A stretch of DNA of 58,353 nt from an uncultured bacterium (GCA_946611795.1 CAMOEC010000055.1:1-58353), one strand, 5' to 3'. Counted from the stretch's first letter, positions 37,433 through 49,914 are shown. A program made the numbers and translations. Notes: generated by a model not told the origin, from the letters alone.

Positions 37433-38299
37433 ATGGATATTATTAGTGATTTTTTATTGAAAGTTCCTGGTTATGTCGATCTCCTAATAGAGTGGTTTTT
37501 GAATCTACCAATGCCATTACTAAGAGGAGAATTTTTTTTGCTTTTATTGATAATATTTTTTGCATTAATTTATTATCTTTTTAAGTCAGATAAATTATTT
37601 TTATATTATGGAAAGCGTTTTATTCTGCTTTTTGAATTGTGATTTGAGAAAATTTATTGATTCTTTGATGATATTTTATGAGAATCTCAGAAATTTTGGG
37701 TAAAGTCTTTTGTAATTTGAATATTTTTTGTAATACTTTTTTCTAATTTATTGTGATCTCTTGTTGATTTTTTGAATACGATGTTTCCATGATTAGATGA
37801 GTATATAATAGCTCCAACAACAGATGCTAATTTTAATGTAGCAATGGCATTTATAGTTGTTGTTTTAATGCTTTATCTTCAGTGGAAAAAATTTGGTTCT
37901 TTTAAATTTATTTATAGTTATTTACCAATATTTTGAAAGAATATTATATCTGTTGATAGAGAATGAAAATCTGCCTGGGTTTATTATCCTCTTTGGATTT
38001 TTGTAAAAATCTTTGATATTATTATTTCAATGTTTGTTTGAGTTCTTGATATTATATGAAATATAGCAAAAGTTATTTCTTTGTCATTTAGGTTAACTTG
38101 AAATATGATGTCAGGAACAATTCTTTTGGGGATGTTGGTTATAGGAATGAATTCTTTAACGAGTAGTATTTCTTGAGCAGAATTTCCTATATTATTCCCT
38201 TTAATTGTTGTTTTACAGTGATTATTAGTTGCTGTAATTCAGGCTTTTGTTTTTGCTCTTTTGACTGCAATTTTTATAAAAGTTGCTACTGAAGAATAG
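37433..38299 (+). CDS. atpB: F-type ATP synthase subunit a
   Basis: Multi-TM protein opening the atp operon; ...LSFRLTGNMMSGTILLGMLV...LQGLLVAVIQAFVFALLTAIFI, typical subunit a C-terminal motifs. Confidence 0.9.
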
Positions 38300-38324
38300 T
38301 CTTTTATCCTATTATTATATATTT

Positions 38325-38780
38325 ATGAGTACATTAGGTCTTGTATGAGCGTGACTAGCTGTAGGTTTATGATGAATTTGAGCTGGTTTTTGAGAAGCTC
38401 TGATATGAGCTGCAGCAATGGATGCTATTTTGAGAAATCCTGATTTTAAGTGAAAAATTATGATTTTTATGATTCTTTTTATAGCATTGGATGAAACAGT
38501 TGCAATCTATTGATTAATTATTGCGTTACAGATTCTTTGAGTAGATCCTGCAAGTATGGCTAACCCTCATATGTATTTAGCTGCTTGATTAGCTGTTGGT
38601 TTACCTTGATTAGCTGTTGGTATTTGAGAAGGTTATGTTGCAAAAACAGCTGTTGAAAATATTGGTAAAAATCCTGAGTTGAGTTCTACTTTTATGATTT
38701 ATACTATTCTTGGTATGGCATTAGTAGAATCAGCTGCAATCTATTGATTAGTGGTAGCGTTTAATTTGATATGAGCATAA
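38325..38780 (+). CDS. atpE: F-type ATP synthase subunit c, tandem-duplicated (four-helix)
   Basis: MSTLGLVGAGLAVGLGGIGAGFGEALIGAAAMDAILRNPDFKGKIMIFMILFIALDETVAIYGLIIALQIL + YLAAGLAVGLPGLAVGIGEGYVAKTAVENIGKNPELSSTFMIYTILGMALVESAAIYGLVVAFNLIGA. Confidence 0.93.
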
Positions 38781-38805
38781 TTTTATCTTTTTTGTTATTC
38801 AGATT

Positions 38806-39294
38806 ATGGATATCCATGTTGATTTAGTTCTTGCTTGAATAATAAACTTTTTGGTTCTTGTTTTTCTTTTTAGAAAATTATTGGGAGATAAAATTGTTCA
38901 ACAGGTAGAAGAAAGAAAGGCAATGTTGGAAAAGTTAAAAAAGGCTGATGATGAATATAAGAAAATGATTGAGTTTGCTAGAAAGGAATCAGATTTAATT
39001 ATATCTAAAGCCGAAAGAAAGAAAAATGATTTGATTCATGAAGCTCATTTGATAGCTCAAGAAGAAAAATCAAAGATTATTAAGGAAGGACAATATAAAG
39101 TTGAATTAATGAAAGCTGATGCTCGTCGTGAAAATGAAAAGTTGGAAAAACAATTAAAAGGAGAGTGGGTTGATTCTGTTAAAGAAACTTCTAAGAAAGT
39201 TGTAAAGAGATTATTAAAACATGAAAAAGAATTATCTGACGATTATTTTTGAGTTTTGGTTGAGGATTTACAAGATCGTAATAAGGTTTTTTAG
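38806..39294 (+). CDS. atpF: F-type ATP synthase subunit b
   Basis: MDIHVDLVLAGIINFLVLVFLFRKLLGDKIVQQVEERKAMLEKLKKADDEYKKMIEFARKES...; N-terminal TM plus coiled coil, operon position. Confidence 0.88.
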
Positions 39295-39309
39295 ATTGAA
39301 GTGTTTTTT

Positions 39310-39762
39310 ATGAATAAAGATGTTGTATTAGAATCATTATTAAATGATAAAGATGTTTATAAAACACTTGATTATTTACGTGTTGTTCTTTTCTTGTTAA
39401 GAAAATATTGAAGAAAATTATTATTGCCTGAATATATAAAAGAAATTGAAAAAATTAATAAAGATGTTGTTGATTTGATATATCTTTTAGAAGGTATAAA
39501 GTTATTGAACATAAAGGATCTTTCAAGATTTATTCGTGAGTTGAAGGTTCAAGTTGAAAAAAAATATTTGGATTTTACTTTATATTCAAATGATGAATCA
39601 ACAATTGAGCCCTTAAAGAATTTTTTGGAAAAAAAGTTTTGAAAGGAATCCCATTTGGTGTTTGAAAAGATTCCGTCAGATAATTTAACTGTTTTAATGA
39701 AAGGTCATGGGTATTTATTTGATAGATCTTTAGAAAGTGATATAGATAAGTTATTAGAATAA
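39310..39762 (+). CDS. atpH: F-type ATP synthase subunit delta (probable)
   Basis: Position between b and alpha; MNKDVVLESLLNDKDVYKTLDYLRVVLFLLRKYGRKLLLPEYIKEIEK...; divergent. Confidence 0.7.
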
Positions 39763-39792
39763 TATTATTTACTATTTAATGTTTAGAATAAA

Positions 39793-41301
39793 ATGTCTGT
39801 TATTCAAGATTTGTTAGGACAAATTGAACAATGAATAAATCAAGCTCAGCTTAATGATGATTTTTTGAAGAGATGAGAAATTTTGGAATTAAAGGATTGA
39901 GTTGCTACAGTTGTTTGACTTGATTCTGTGATGTTCTCTGAGATAGTTGTATTTGATAATGGCGTTAAATGATTAGTTTTGGATTTATCTGTAGATTGAG
40001 TTGGTGTCCTTGTTCTTTGAGATTATTCAACTTTAAAACAGTGAGATTCTGTTCTTTCAACATGACGTGTTTTTAGTGTATGAGTATGAATGGAATACTT
40101 ATGAAGAGTTTTAAACTGAATTTGAGAACCAATTGATTGATGAAAAGATATAAAACCAAAGCAATATTGATTAGTTGAAAAAATTGCTCCTTGAGTAATT
40201 ACTAGAAAATCAGTTAATGTTCCTTTGGAAACATGAATAAAATCAATTGATGCTATGGTTCCTATTTGAAGAGGACAGAGAGAATTAATTATTGGTAACA
40301 GACAAACTTGAAAAACAACAATAGCAACAGATACTATTTTGAATCAAAAGGGAAAAGATGTTTATTGTATCTATGTAGCAATTGGTCAAAAAGAATCAAA
40401 AGTTAGAAGAATTGTTGAAATGTTGAGAGATAAGTGAGCAATGGAATATACTATAGTTGTAAATGCTCCTATTTCTGATCCAGCTGTTGTTCAATATATT
40501 GCTCCATATGTATGATGTGCTTTATGAGAATATTTTATGGAGAACTGAAAAGATGCATTAATTATTTATGATGATCTTTCTAAACATGCTGTTGCATATA
40601 GAGAAGTTTCTCTTCTTTTAAGAAGACCTCCTGGAAGAGAGGCTTATCCTTGAGATGTTTTTTATCTTCATTCAAAGTTATTGGAGAGAGCTGCAAGGGT
40701 TCAACCTGAATGGTGAGGATGAAGTTTAACAGCTTTACCTATTATTGAGACATTAGATTCTGATATTTCAGCATATATTCCTACAAATGTAATATCTATT
40801 ACAGATTGACAGATTTTTTTGGAAACAGATCTTTTCAATTCTTGATTTAAACCAGCTATTGATGTTGGATTCTCTGTTTCAAGAGTATGAGGTTCTGCAC
40901 AAACTAAAATAATGAAGAAAGTTGCTGGTAGATTAAGATTAGAATTAGCAACATATAACGAATTAGCTAGTTTCTCTCAATTTGCTTCTGATTTGGATGT
41001 TTCAACAAGAAGAAAATTGGATAATGGTGCTAAGTTGATGGAAATGTTGAAACAAACAAATGACTCACCTATTCCTTTTTATAAACAGGCTGTTTTAATT
41101 TATATGTGAATTAATGGTTATTTTGAGAAGGTACCAGTTGAAAATATTTCACAGATAGAGAAGTCTATTTATCAAAAAATGGATACAACATATTCTTCAC
41201 TTACTGATGATATTAAGGAAAAGAAGGATTTAACTCCTGAGATAGAATCAAGTATTAAAAAACTGATTTCAGAGGTATTGAAGGAAAATTGATATAATTA
41301 G
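39793..41301 (+). CDS. atpA: F-type ATP synthase subunit alpha
   Basis: ...[37 protein letters not shown]...[43 protein letters not shown]. Confidence 0.97.
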
Positions 41302-41323
41302 TTTTATTTAGTGGTTTTGATTT

Positions 41324-41803
41324 ATGTTGTTAAAGATTCATACAGTACATTGAGTTATTTTTGATTGAGAAGTGGAGAGAGTTGAATTACCAACGAAAGT
41401 TGGAGTACTTTCAATTTTGCCACATCATAATCCTTTAACAGCAATGATTATTCCTGGTATTGTGAAGTTTATACCTACGGAAAAAAGGAAAAGTGAATTT
41501 TTAGCTGATACTGAGTTCCTTTTTGAAGATGAAAAAATAACAATTGCTGTTTGAGAAGGAACTATTTATACTGATTGAACAGCTGTTATATTATTCGTGG
41601 CTTCTGCTACAGTTAATTTGAAATCAGATCGTGAGTCTTTGTTGGAAATGAAGAAAAATCTTGAGGAACAAATTAAGGAGATAAAAGCGAGTTGAAAATC
41701 TGATGAAATTGAAAGAGCTTATTTGAATCTTCAAAAATTGACTGCTGATATGGAGCTCTTAAAGATTAAAGAGAGAAAATGATGAAAGATAATACGTAAA
41801 TAG
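41324..41803 (+). CDS. atpC: F-type ATP synthase subunit epsilon
   Basis: MLLKIHTVHGVIFDGEVERVELPTKVGVLSILPHHNPLTAMIIPGIVKFIP; epsilon beta-sandwich signature. Confidence 0.9.
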
Positions 41804-41824
41804 TTTTACTTAATTGGTTTATTT

Positions 41825-42715
41825 ATGGCAAATTTAAAACAGGTAAGAACAAGAATAAAATCAGTTAAGAATCTTCAAAAGATTGTTAAGGCTTTGGAGA
41901 TTGTTTCTACTGTTAAATTGCAAAAATTGAAATGAGTAATCGTTTCTTATAAAGATTTTATGCAAAGTTTTTTGGAAGTCTTAAAAGTTGTAATTAAAGA
42001 AGTAAATCTTTTTGATTTTGATGAAAAATCATGGGATCCAAAATGAAGGAGATTGTTAATCGTTGTTACATGAGATAAATGATTATGTTGAAGTATAAAT
42101 TCAAGAATATTCAAAAGAATGGAAAAAAATTATTGACAAGCAAAAGACAATGTAGACATCTTTGTTATTTGAAAAAAGTGAGTAGAGTATTTTGTAAGAA
42201 ACTGATGGAATGTTGTTGGTTCTGCTATTATCTCTGATAAGGTTTTATTGGCTGAAATTAATCCTATTTCTGCATTCATTAAAGAAGCTTTAGAAGCGAA
42301 AAAATATTCAAAGATTAAGGTATATTTCAATTTTTATAAAACAACGATGAATCAGGTATTGACCAGATTTAAACTTTATCCTTTAGATGAAGAGAGTTTT
42401 GAATCGTTTCTTGAAAATCTTTGATTAAAAATGGATTTGCTTGAAGATATTAATGATAAATATTTAATGGTTGAACCAGATATAGATACTTTTAGATTTG
42501 ATTTTATGCAGCTTCTTATAAGGACAATTATTTTTTCTGCTGTTATCCATAATAAGACAACGGAATATGCTGCTAGAATGATGGCAATGAAAAATGCTAA
42601 AGATAATTGTAACGATTTGCTAGTTAACTTGAATTTGTTGTATAATAAGACCCGTCAATATAAGATTACTCAGGAAATTACTGAGATAGTTAGTGCAAGT
42701 ACAGCGATTGATTAA
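41825..42715 (+). CDS. atpG: F-type ATP synthase subunit gamma
   Basis: MANLKQVRTRIKSVKNLQKIVKALEIVSTVKLQKL...VVTGDKGLCGSINSRI...YAARMMAMKNAKDNCNDLL. Confidence 0.95.
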
Positions 42716-42741
42716 TATATTTTATTATTATTTATGAAAAG

Positions 42742-44229
42742 ATGGTAGAAAAGAAAACAGAAAAGAAGTCTGATGTTAAGAATGTAAAAGAGACTATGGA
42801 GGTAAAAGTTAAGGATGATGAAAGTATAGGAAAGATTATTTCTGTAAAATGAGTCGTTGTTGAAGTTTCTTTTGAACAACGCGTTCCAAGAGTTTATGAT
42901 GCATTAAAAGTTGTACCAAAAAATGCCAATGGTAAAAATGTTGTAATTGAGGTTTTACAGGTTTTAGAAGATGGTATTATTAGAGGTATCTCTATGGATT
43001 CAACAGACGGATTGAAAAGATGAGATTTAGTTATTAATACCGAATCTCCTATTAAAGTTCCTGTTTGAGAAGATGTTCTATGACATATTTTTAATGTATT
43101 ATGAGAGGTTATTGATTGATGAAAACAAGTTGATTGAAAGGAACAATGGCCAATTCATAGAGCTGCTCCAGAATTCTCTGAATTAGCTATTAGATCAGAA
43201 GTATTAGAAACTTGAATAAAGGTGATTGATTTGTTGGCTCCTATTTTGAAATGAGGAAAGGTTTGACTTTTTTGATGAGCATGAGTGTGAAAGACTGTCG
43301 TTATGATGGAACTTATTCATAATATTTGAGTTGAACATAGTTGAGTTTCTGTTGTAGCTTGAGTGTGAGAAAGAACAAGAGAATGAAATGATTTGTATAA
43401 TGAAATGAAGGAGTCTTGAGTATTAAATAAAACGGCTATGGTTTATGGTCAAATGAATGAAACACCAGGACCAAGATCAAGAGTTGCTTTAACTTGATTG
43501 ACAATGGCTGAATATTTTAGAGATAAAGAGGGTAAAGATGTTCTTTTGTTTATCGACAATATATTCAGATTTACACAAGCAGGTTCAGAGGTTTCTGCAT
43601 TATTGTGAAGAATTCCTTCTGCTGTTTGATATCAACCAACATTAGCAAGTGAGATGTGAACTTTACAAGAAAGAATTACTTCAACAGATAAGGGTTCTAT
43701 TACTTCTGTTCAAGCTGTTTATGTTCCTGCTGATGATTTAACAGATCCAGCTCCTGCAACAACCTTTACTCATTTGGATTCAACAATAGTTTTAAATAGA
43801 GCAATTGTTGATAAGGGTATTTATCCAGCTGTAGATCCTTTGGATAGTTATTCTCTTATTCTAAATCCTGATGTTGTATGAGAAAGACATTATAAAGTTG
43901 CTAAAGAAATTCAGAGAATATTACAAAAATATAAGGATCTTCAAGATATTATTGCAATTCTTTGAATGGAGGAATTAAGTGTTGAAGATAAAGTTACTGT
44001 TTTCAGAGCAAGAAAAATTGAAAAATTCTTTTCTCAAAGCTTTTCAGTTGCTGAACAATTCACATGAATGGAGTGAAAATATGTAAAACTAGAAGATACA
44101 ATTGAGTGATTTGAAAAGATTATAAAGTGAGATGTTGATGAAATTCCTGAAGACTTTTTTATGTATAAATGAACGATAAATGAGGTAATAGATGCGTATG
44201 AAGAAGATAAATTAAAGAGATGAGAGTAG
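42742..44229 (+). CDS. atpD: F-type ATP synthase subunit beta
   Basis: [25 protein letters not shown]...[19 protein letters not shown]...[39 protein letters not shown]; about 30 aa charged N-terminal extension. Confidence 0.97.
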
Positions 44230-44245
44230 TAATTGTGTTATATAT

Positions 44246-44287
44246 AAAAAACCCTGTTTAGATCAGTTTTCTAAGACAGGGTTTTTT
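44246..44287. terminator. Bidirectional terminator after the atp operon
   Basis: AAAAACCCTGttTAGAtcagtttTCTAagACAGGGTTTTTT. Confidence 0.8.
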
Positions 44288-44307
44288 GTTTATGTTTCTT
44301 CTTATGA

Positions 44308-47300
44308 TTAAATTTCTTCTTCGTCAACGCTTTCGTCTACTATTGCAATTCATGTGACTTTATCGTGAATGAATTGGTTTGTATCAGATGTCCAAAAGCA
44401 ATAAATGTTTGCTACAAAGTAGAAGAGGTATCATGTCATAATACTTGTTGTCATTGAGAGAGAAATCATGTTTTCTGATGCTCAGAATATTCTGAATAAA
44501 AGTGATATAATTATTCCAAGAATGATAGGAGATAATAATAGTCAGAATTTTATTATAATTCTTTTTAATATTTGTTTTTTATTAAATTTCTTTCCTTTTT
44601 CTGCTACAAGTTTTAAGTGAAGAAGAGATTGTCTCCAACCAGGTTGTCATTTACTGTTGCTTGTGAATTCTCGTAGGATGAGGAATATAGCAGTAGTAAT
44701 AAATAATGCAGTTATTCAGCTTTTTCAGTATATATTTTCTAATGCGTTAAATCAGAACATGTATTCTAATAAATAGATTACTCCTACAATGATTGTTGGT
44801 GTAACAAATATAAGTAGTGGTTTAAAAATGACTCTTCTTATAATTGTTCTTATTTTGTGTTCTCATTGGTATAGGACAGGTATTGCATAAAGTGTTACAA
44901 AAGTTCCGAATGAAAGTCAGAACATTATTGTATAACCAAGTAGAGCAAACATTCAATTTGAAAGGAGTGTTGCCATACCAATTACTGTTGTGAGAGTTGT
45001 ACTCAATATTGGTTTTAATCTTGATTTTGCACTTTCAATAATAGCATCATTACGTGTATATCAGTGTTTGACATTTTCGTTTGCAGTATCTATAAGAATA
45101 ATAGCATTGTTTACAATAATTCACATTAGAGCAACAAATCATATTAAGAACATCATTGAATATGGGTTTCCAGTAACTCGCATTCAATAAGTTGCTCAAA
45201 TAAATCACATTAAGAGGCTATAAGATATAATAATAGGTTGTGTGTAGCTATTGAATTGAAGAACAAGAATTCAGAAGATCATTATAAATGCGAATGCAAT
45301 TGATGCTAATAATGATTCAATCAAATCGGCATTTTCTGTCTGTTCTCAACCTTTTGAATAACTAATTCATTCAGGGAATTCGTATGAATCTCAGTATTCA
45401 TAAAGTTTCTCATTAATTCATTCTGCTTTTACTCATTGTAATAAGTTAGCACCAATGGTTACAGTTATATCTCAATCGTCTCTTGTGATACTAGTTACTG
45501 CTGGTTTGAATGTATAACTTCAGATGCTTGCAAGAGGAATTTGTCATGCGGTTGTTGTGATCGTTGTTCACATAAGTGTATCAGGAGATACTGTGTCATT
45601 AAAGTCGTCATATTTTAATTTTATATCATGTGTGTCTCAATCTATTTTTAAGCTACCTGCATCCATTCCATTAAGTGCTAAATAGAGTGATGGACCAATT
45701 GAGTTCTTATTTAATCATAATAAGGCAAGTTTATCATCGTTAAGTTCGAATACGAATTGTCATGGACTTTCTTTACTTGAATTTGTAATATTTTTAGTTC
45801 ATGGTAGAGATTTAAGGTAGTTTTCAAAATCTCTTGAAACTTTGTTTATTTTATCATGACTAACATTATCTTTTGCTTTTATTTTTATTCATACTTCACT
45901 AGATGATCACATTGAAGACGCATTAGTAACAGTTGAGATATTTACATCAAATCATTTTTGTTTAAGAAATTTTAAGTCTTCATTTAGTTGCGCTTCTATG
46001 TCGAAAGTTGTTCTTTCTCTGTCTTTGTGATTAATTAAATTTAATGTAATGGTGATTGTATTTCAGTTAACAACAGATGTATAACTATTTAATTCTGGTA
46101 TTTTAGCGAGCGTATCGTGTAAACCTTCGGATTTACTAAGCATTGTATCTGTTGTAAGTCATGCATCTGCTGTAAGTGTAATCGACATGTTTTCACTGTC
46201 GTAGCTTGGCATTAATAAGAAACCAATTTTTGGAGAAACAAACATTGCAGTTAAAACAAGGAGAATAATAGGTACTATTATCCATAAAGCACATCTTACT
46301 TTACTTTTTAGTGTTGCTTTTATTGATCTATCATATAAGTTAACGAGTTTCTCTAATATGATATCACGTTTTGTTAATACTGTATCTTCATCTTTTTCTT
46401 GCTTTCATTTTCTGTCGTTTTCAAGTATTAGTTTTTCGTCATTGCTTAAATACTGTTCAGTTTCTTTGTTCCTGCTATATATATTTTTGTCTTTTCTTGT
46501 GAGAAAAAATATGGTAGGAGTTCCTGTTAATGAAACAAAAAGAGAAGCAATTAATGTTGTAAAAATTGTTATTGGGATAAGAGACATAGCTTTACCCATA
46601 ACTCATGGAAGCATCATTAGTGGGATGAATACAACAACAGTTGTTGCAGTTCATGAAATAAGAGAGTTTTTATATGTTTTTACTGATAGTAGTGCAGCAT
46701 GTAATGGTGAATATCATTGTTTTATATTTTCACTAGCTCCTTGTATAATAACAGTTGCGGTATCAACGGCAATTCAAAGACAAATAATTAATGAAAAGTT
46801 TGTTAAAACATTCATGGTATATCCCATAGCATTAAGAACAAAGAAGGTTACAAAAAATGCCATAGGTATAGATATTGTTGCAAGAAAAGATTCCATTGCT
46901 CATACAAAGCACCATACAATTAAGAATACAACAAGGAGTGTTGAAATCATATTAACTACAAGGTCATTGTAGAGCTGTGATACTTTTTCTCAAAGGTCAT
47001 TAGTGTAAAAGTAACCAAGTCATTCATATTCATCTTTAGCCATTTCTTCGGCAATAAGTTTTTTTGCTTCTGTTGCTGCAGAAAGAACACTGGCAGATGA
47101 TTTTCTATTTACATTAAGCATTATTGATAGATTTCAAGACTGCTTTTCTCAGTTCTCAAAGTGTCAGATATTTATTTGTCCATTACTATCATATACTCTT
47201 TTAATAGTTGCTATAGATTCAAGAGGAATTGTTTTTCAACTAGTTAGTGTAATAGGTATTTGTCATAGTTCGTCAACACTTGTGATTTCACCATTTATTC

Positions 47301-48066
47301 TAAAAGAATATTCTTTTTCTCATAGTGTGTGAGTTCAAAGTGGTTGGCTTTTGTTAAATCCTTGTATGATACTTGAAATTTGTGTGATAGGTATTCAAAG
47401 TTGTGTAAGTCTATTTTCGTTTATAAGAACTTCTATGTCATATGATTCTGCTTTACTTGCTAGACCTGCTAATGATCTTGAACCATCATTTAATTCAATT
47501 GTGTCGATTTTTCCAACACCTTCTAAAGCTTTTTTAAGAGATATAGCTTTATCTTTTAGATAATTCTCATCATAACGGTCATCTTTTGAATAAAGAGCAA
47601 CAGAGAATATCATTGTTCCAATAAGGTCTGTATCTATTTGTGTTACAACAGGATCGTTTGCATCAGATGGAAATGATATTGTATTTATTTCATCTTGAAC
47701 TTTGTTTGCTACACTATCGACGTCTGCATTATTTTCGAGTGTTGCCATAATGGTAGATACGCTATCAGATGATGACGAGTCGATTGAATCTATTCAATCT
47801 AGTCAAGATATTTTATCTTCAATTTTTTTCGTAATAAGAGAATCAATATCTTCTGGGCTTCATCCAGGATATACAGTAACAACTGTTACCATTCATAGAT
47901 TAATTTCAGGAAATGATTCTTTTGGTATACGATATGCGGCGAAAGATCAAATAAGGATAACAAGTACTAATAGTAGAATAGTTGTCCTTCGTTGTTTAAC
48001 CCAAAATCAAAAAAATCCGCTTGATAATTTTGATTTTGCTTTTTTTAGTTGTTCGTCTTCTTTCAT
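44308..48066 (-). CDS. RND-family efflux transporter with C-terminal RDD-like membrane extension
   Basis: TTILLLVLVILIGSFAAYRIPKESFPEINLGMVTVVTVYPG...SIPMAFFVTFFVLNAMGYTMNVLTNFSLIICLGIAVDTATVI...FLIGFVALMGIIVNNAIILIDTANE; C-term SLLHLKLVAEKGKKFNKKQILKR...NQFIHDKVTGIAIVDE. Confidence 0.9.
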
Positions 48067-48280
48067 AATTAAAAATTTGTTTAAAAATCAAAAAATCAGT
48101 ATTTATTATGCGTTTTTCCCTTTTACTTGCAAGTATTTTTTCTATCAAAAAACTGATATATTTATGTAAAAAGTAAAAATGTAAAGTATTTAAAAAAGTA
48201 AGTTTGATTATTTTTTTGTAATTTTATTATTTTTGATGTAAAATTATTAAGAGAAATTTTATTAAAAATAATAATACACC

Positions 48281-48904
48281 ATGGTTTATATTCCAGAGGA
48301 ACTCATCGATGAAATTGAAGAACTCAAAGAGTTGTGAAAATATGATGAGGCTATTAGAATAGTTAATTCTATTCTTGCACGCGATCCTAAGAATGAGGAT
48401 GCTATTTTGCAAATTGCAGATATTCAATATCGTAAAGGTGAAATTGGAAAAGCAGATAAAGCCGTAGATTTTCTTAATGCTCAAAAGAATAATAATGATC
48501 CGTTGTGATTATATATTAAAGGACTTTTGGAAATGGAGAAAAATAATTGGAAGGATGCTAGAAAATATCTTCTTAAAGCGATGGAAATGACGAATGCTTC
48601 TAATCATGAAATTTTAAGATGCTATGGTTTATGTGAATATTGGTATGGTAATAGAGAAAAAGGTCTATCTTTCTTAAAGGATGCTTTTGTTATTGATAAT
48701 AAAGATGCAGAAGTTGTTTATAATTTGATTCAATTATATATACTTGAGCAAGAGTATAAAAAAGCTCAGGAAATGATTTCTTATTTTAATAAAAATAAGG
48801 ATTCTTTAAAATTTGTTGATAAAGAACTTGATTTTTATCAGACAAAGATTTCACTATTTGAAAAATTTATTAAGGCAAAAAAATTGTTTCAAATTAGAAA
48901 ATAA
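48281..48904 (+). CDS. TPR-repeat protein
   Basis: MVYIPEELIDEIEELKELGKYDEAIRIVNSILARDPKNEDAILQIADIQYRKGEIGKA...; tandem helical repeats. Confidence 0.75.
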
Positions 48905-48925
48905 AAATTTTATTTAACAAAATTT

Positions 48926-49867
48926 ATGATGAAAAAGACAGCAAACAGCTTTACTTTAAATCCTATTAGTGCGGATACAATTACAATATTGAGGGCTTAT
49001 AAAAGGCCTTTGTGTGCTATAAGTATTCTTATGTGAATATTGATATTCGTATTAAATGTTTTCTTTGCTTGAGCATTTTTGTGAAACACATTTAATGATC
49101 AAATGAAGGATAAACTAGGAATTTATATTTATCTTAATGATGTTGCTTCTACTGAAAAAGATGCAATTAATATTAAAACCGCATTGGAAGAAAAATGATT
49201 AAAGGTAAATTATACATCTAAAGATGATGCATTGATGTTTGTTGAGAAAAGAGTTCCTGATCTTACAGATACTTTTAAAAAGTATAATCTAAATAATCCG
49301 TTACCTTCAACATTATATATTAATTATTCAGATCAAAATGAATTTGCTATTGTTAAAGAAATATTAGAAGCAAATAAAGATAAAATATTAAATCTTAGTG
49401 ATGTTTCAGATAATGCAATTAAAACTCAAGAAAAGAGAGTCTTAACCGTTATTAATTTGTCTAATTTTTTGCAAAATTTTGCTTATTTGGTTGTATTCTC
49501 AATTCTTTTGACTGTTATTGCTTTTGCTATCTTCTTTTTGAGAACAATCTTTTCTAATTTTTATTCTGATATTCAGGCTAAAAAATTGCTATGAGCGACA
49601 GCCTCTCAAATTATTCAACCTTTCTTGAATGTGATTTTAATTGCTCTTATTGTTGCGTTTATTGTAGCAATTGCTTTGCTTGTTTTAACATCTATTCCTT
49701 TGAATTCTTATCTTAAGGATTTATTGGATGTTAGCTTGTTTGAATATGTAAGTATAATGAGTTTAAAAATATCTGCTGTTTGAATACTTGAGATTCTATT
49801 TATAGTTCTTTTGTTAATGGGGGTTTCTTATAGATATGTTTGGACTCTTCATAATAAGTTAAAGTAG
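48926..49867 (+). CDS. ftsX: Cell division protein FtsX-like permease
   Basis: N-terminal TM, extracellular domain (LGIYIYLNDVASTEKDAINIKTALEEKGLKVNYTSKDDALMFVEKRVPDL), three C-terminal TMs with IQAKKLLGATASQIIQPFL. Confidence 0.85.
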
Positions 49868-49882
49868 CAAAAAAAATAAATA

Positions 49883-49914
49883 AAAAAACTCAGATTTCTA
49901 TTCTGAGTTTTTTT
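49883..49914. terminator. Bidirectional terminator
   Basis: AAAAAAACTCAGAtttctaTTCTGAGTTTTTTT. Confidence 0.75.

Noticed and set aside
46358-46972. 204-aa plus-strand ORF in the track
   Set aside because: Lies antisense to the RND transporter gene (44308-48066), which has strong family motifs; composition matches an antisense artefact.
47702-48169. 155-aa plus-strand ORF
   Set aside because: Antisense to the N-terminal part of the RND gene; no family features.
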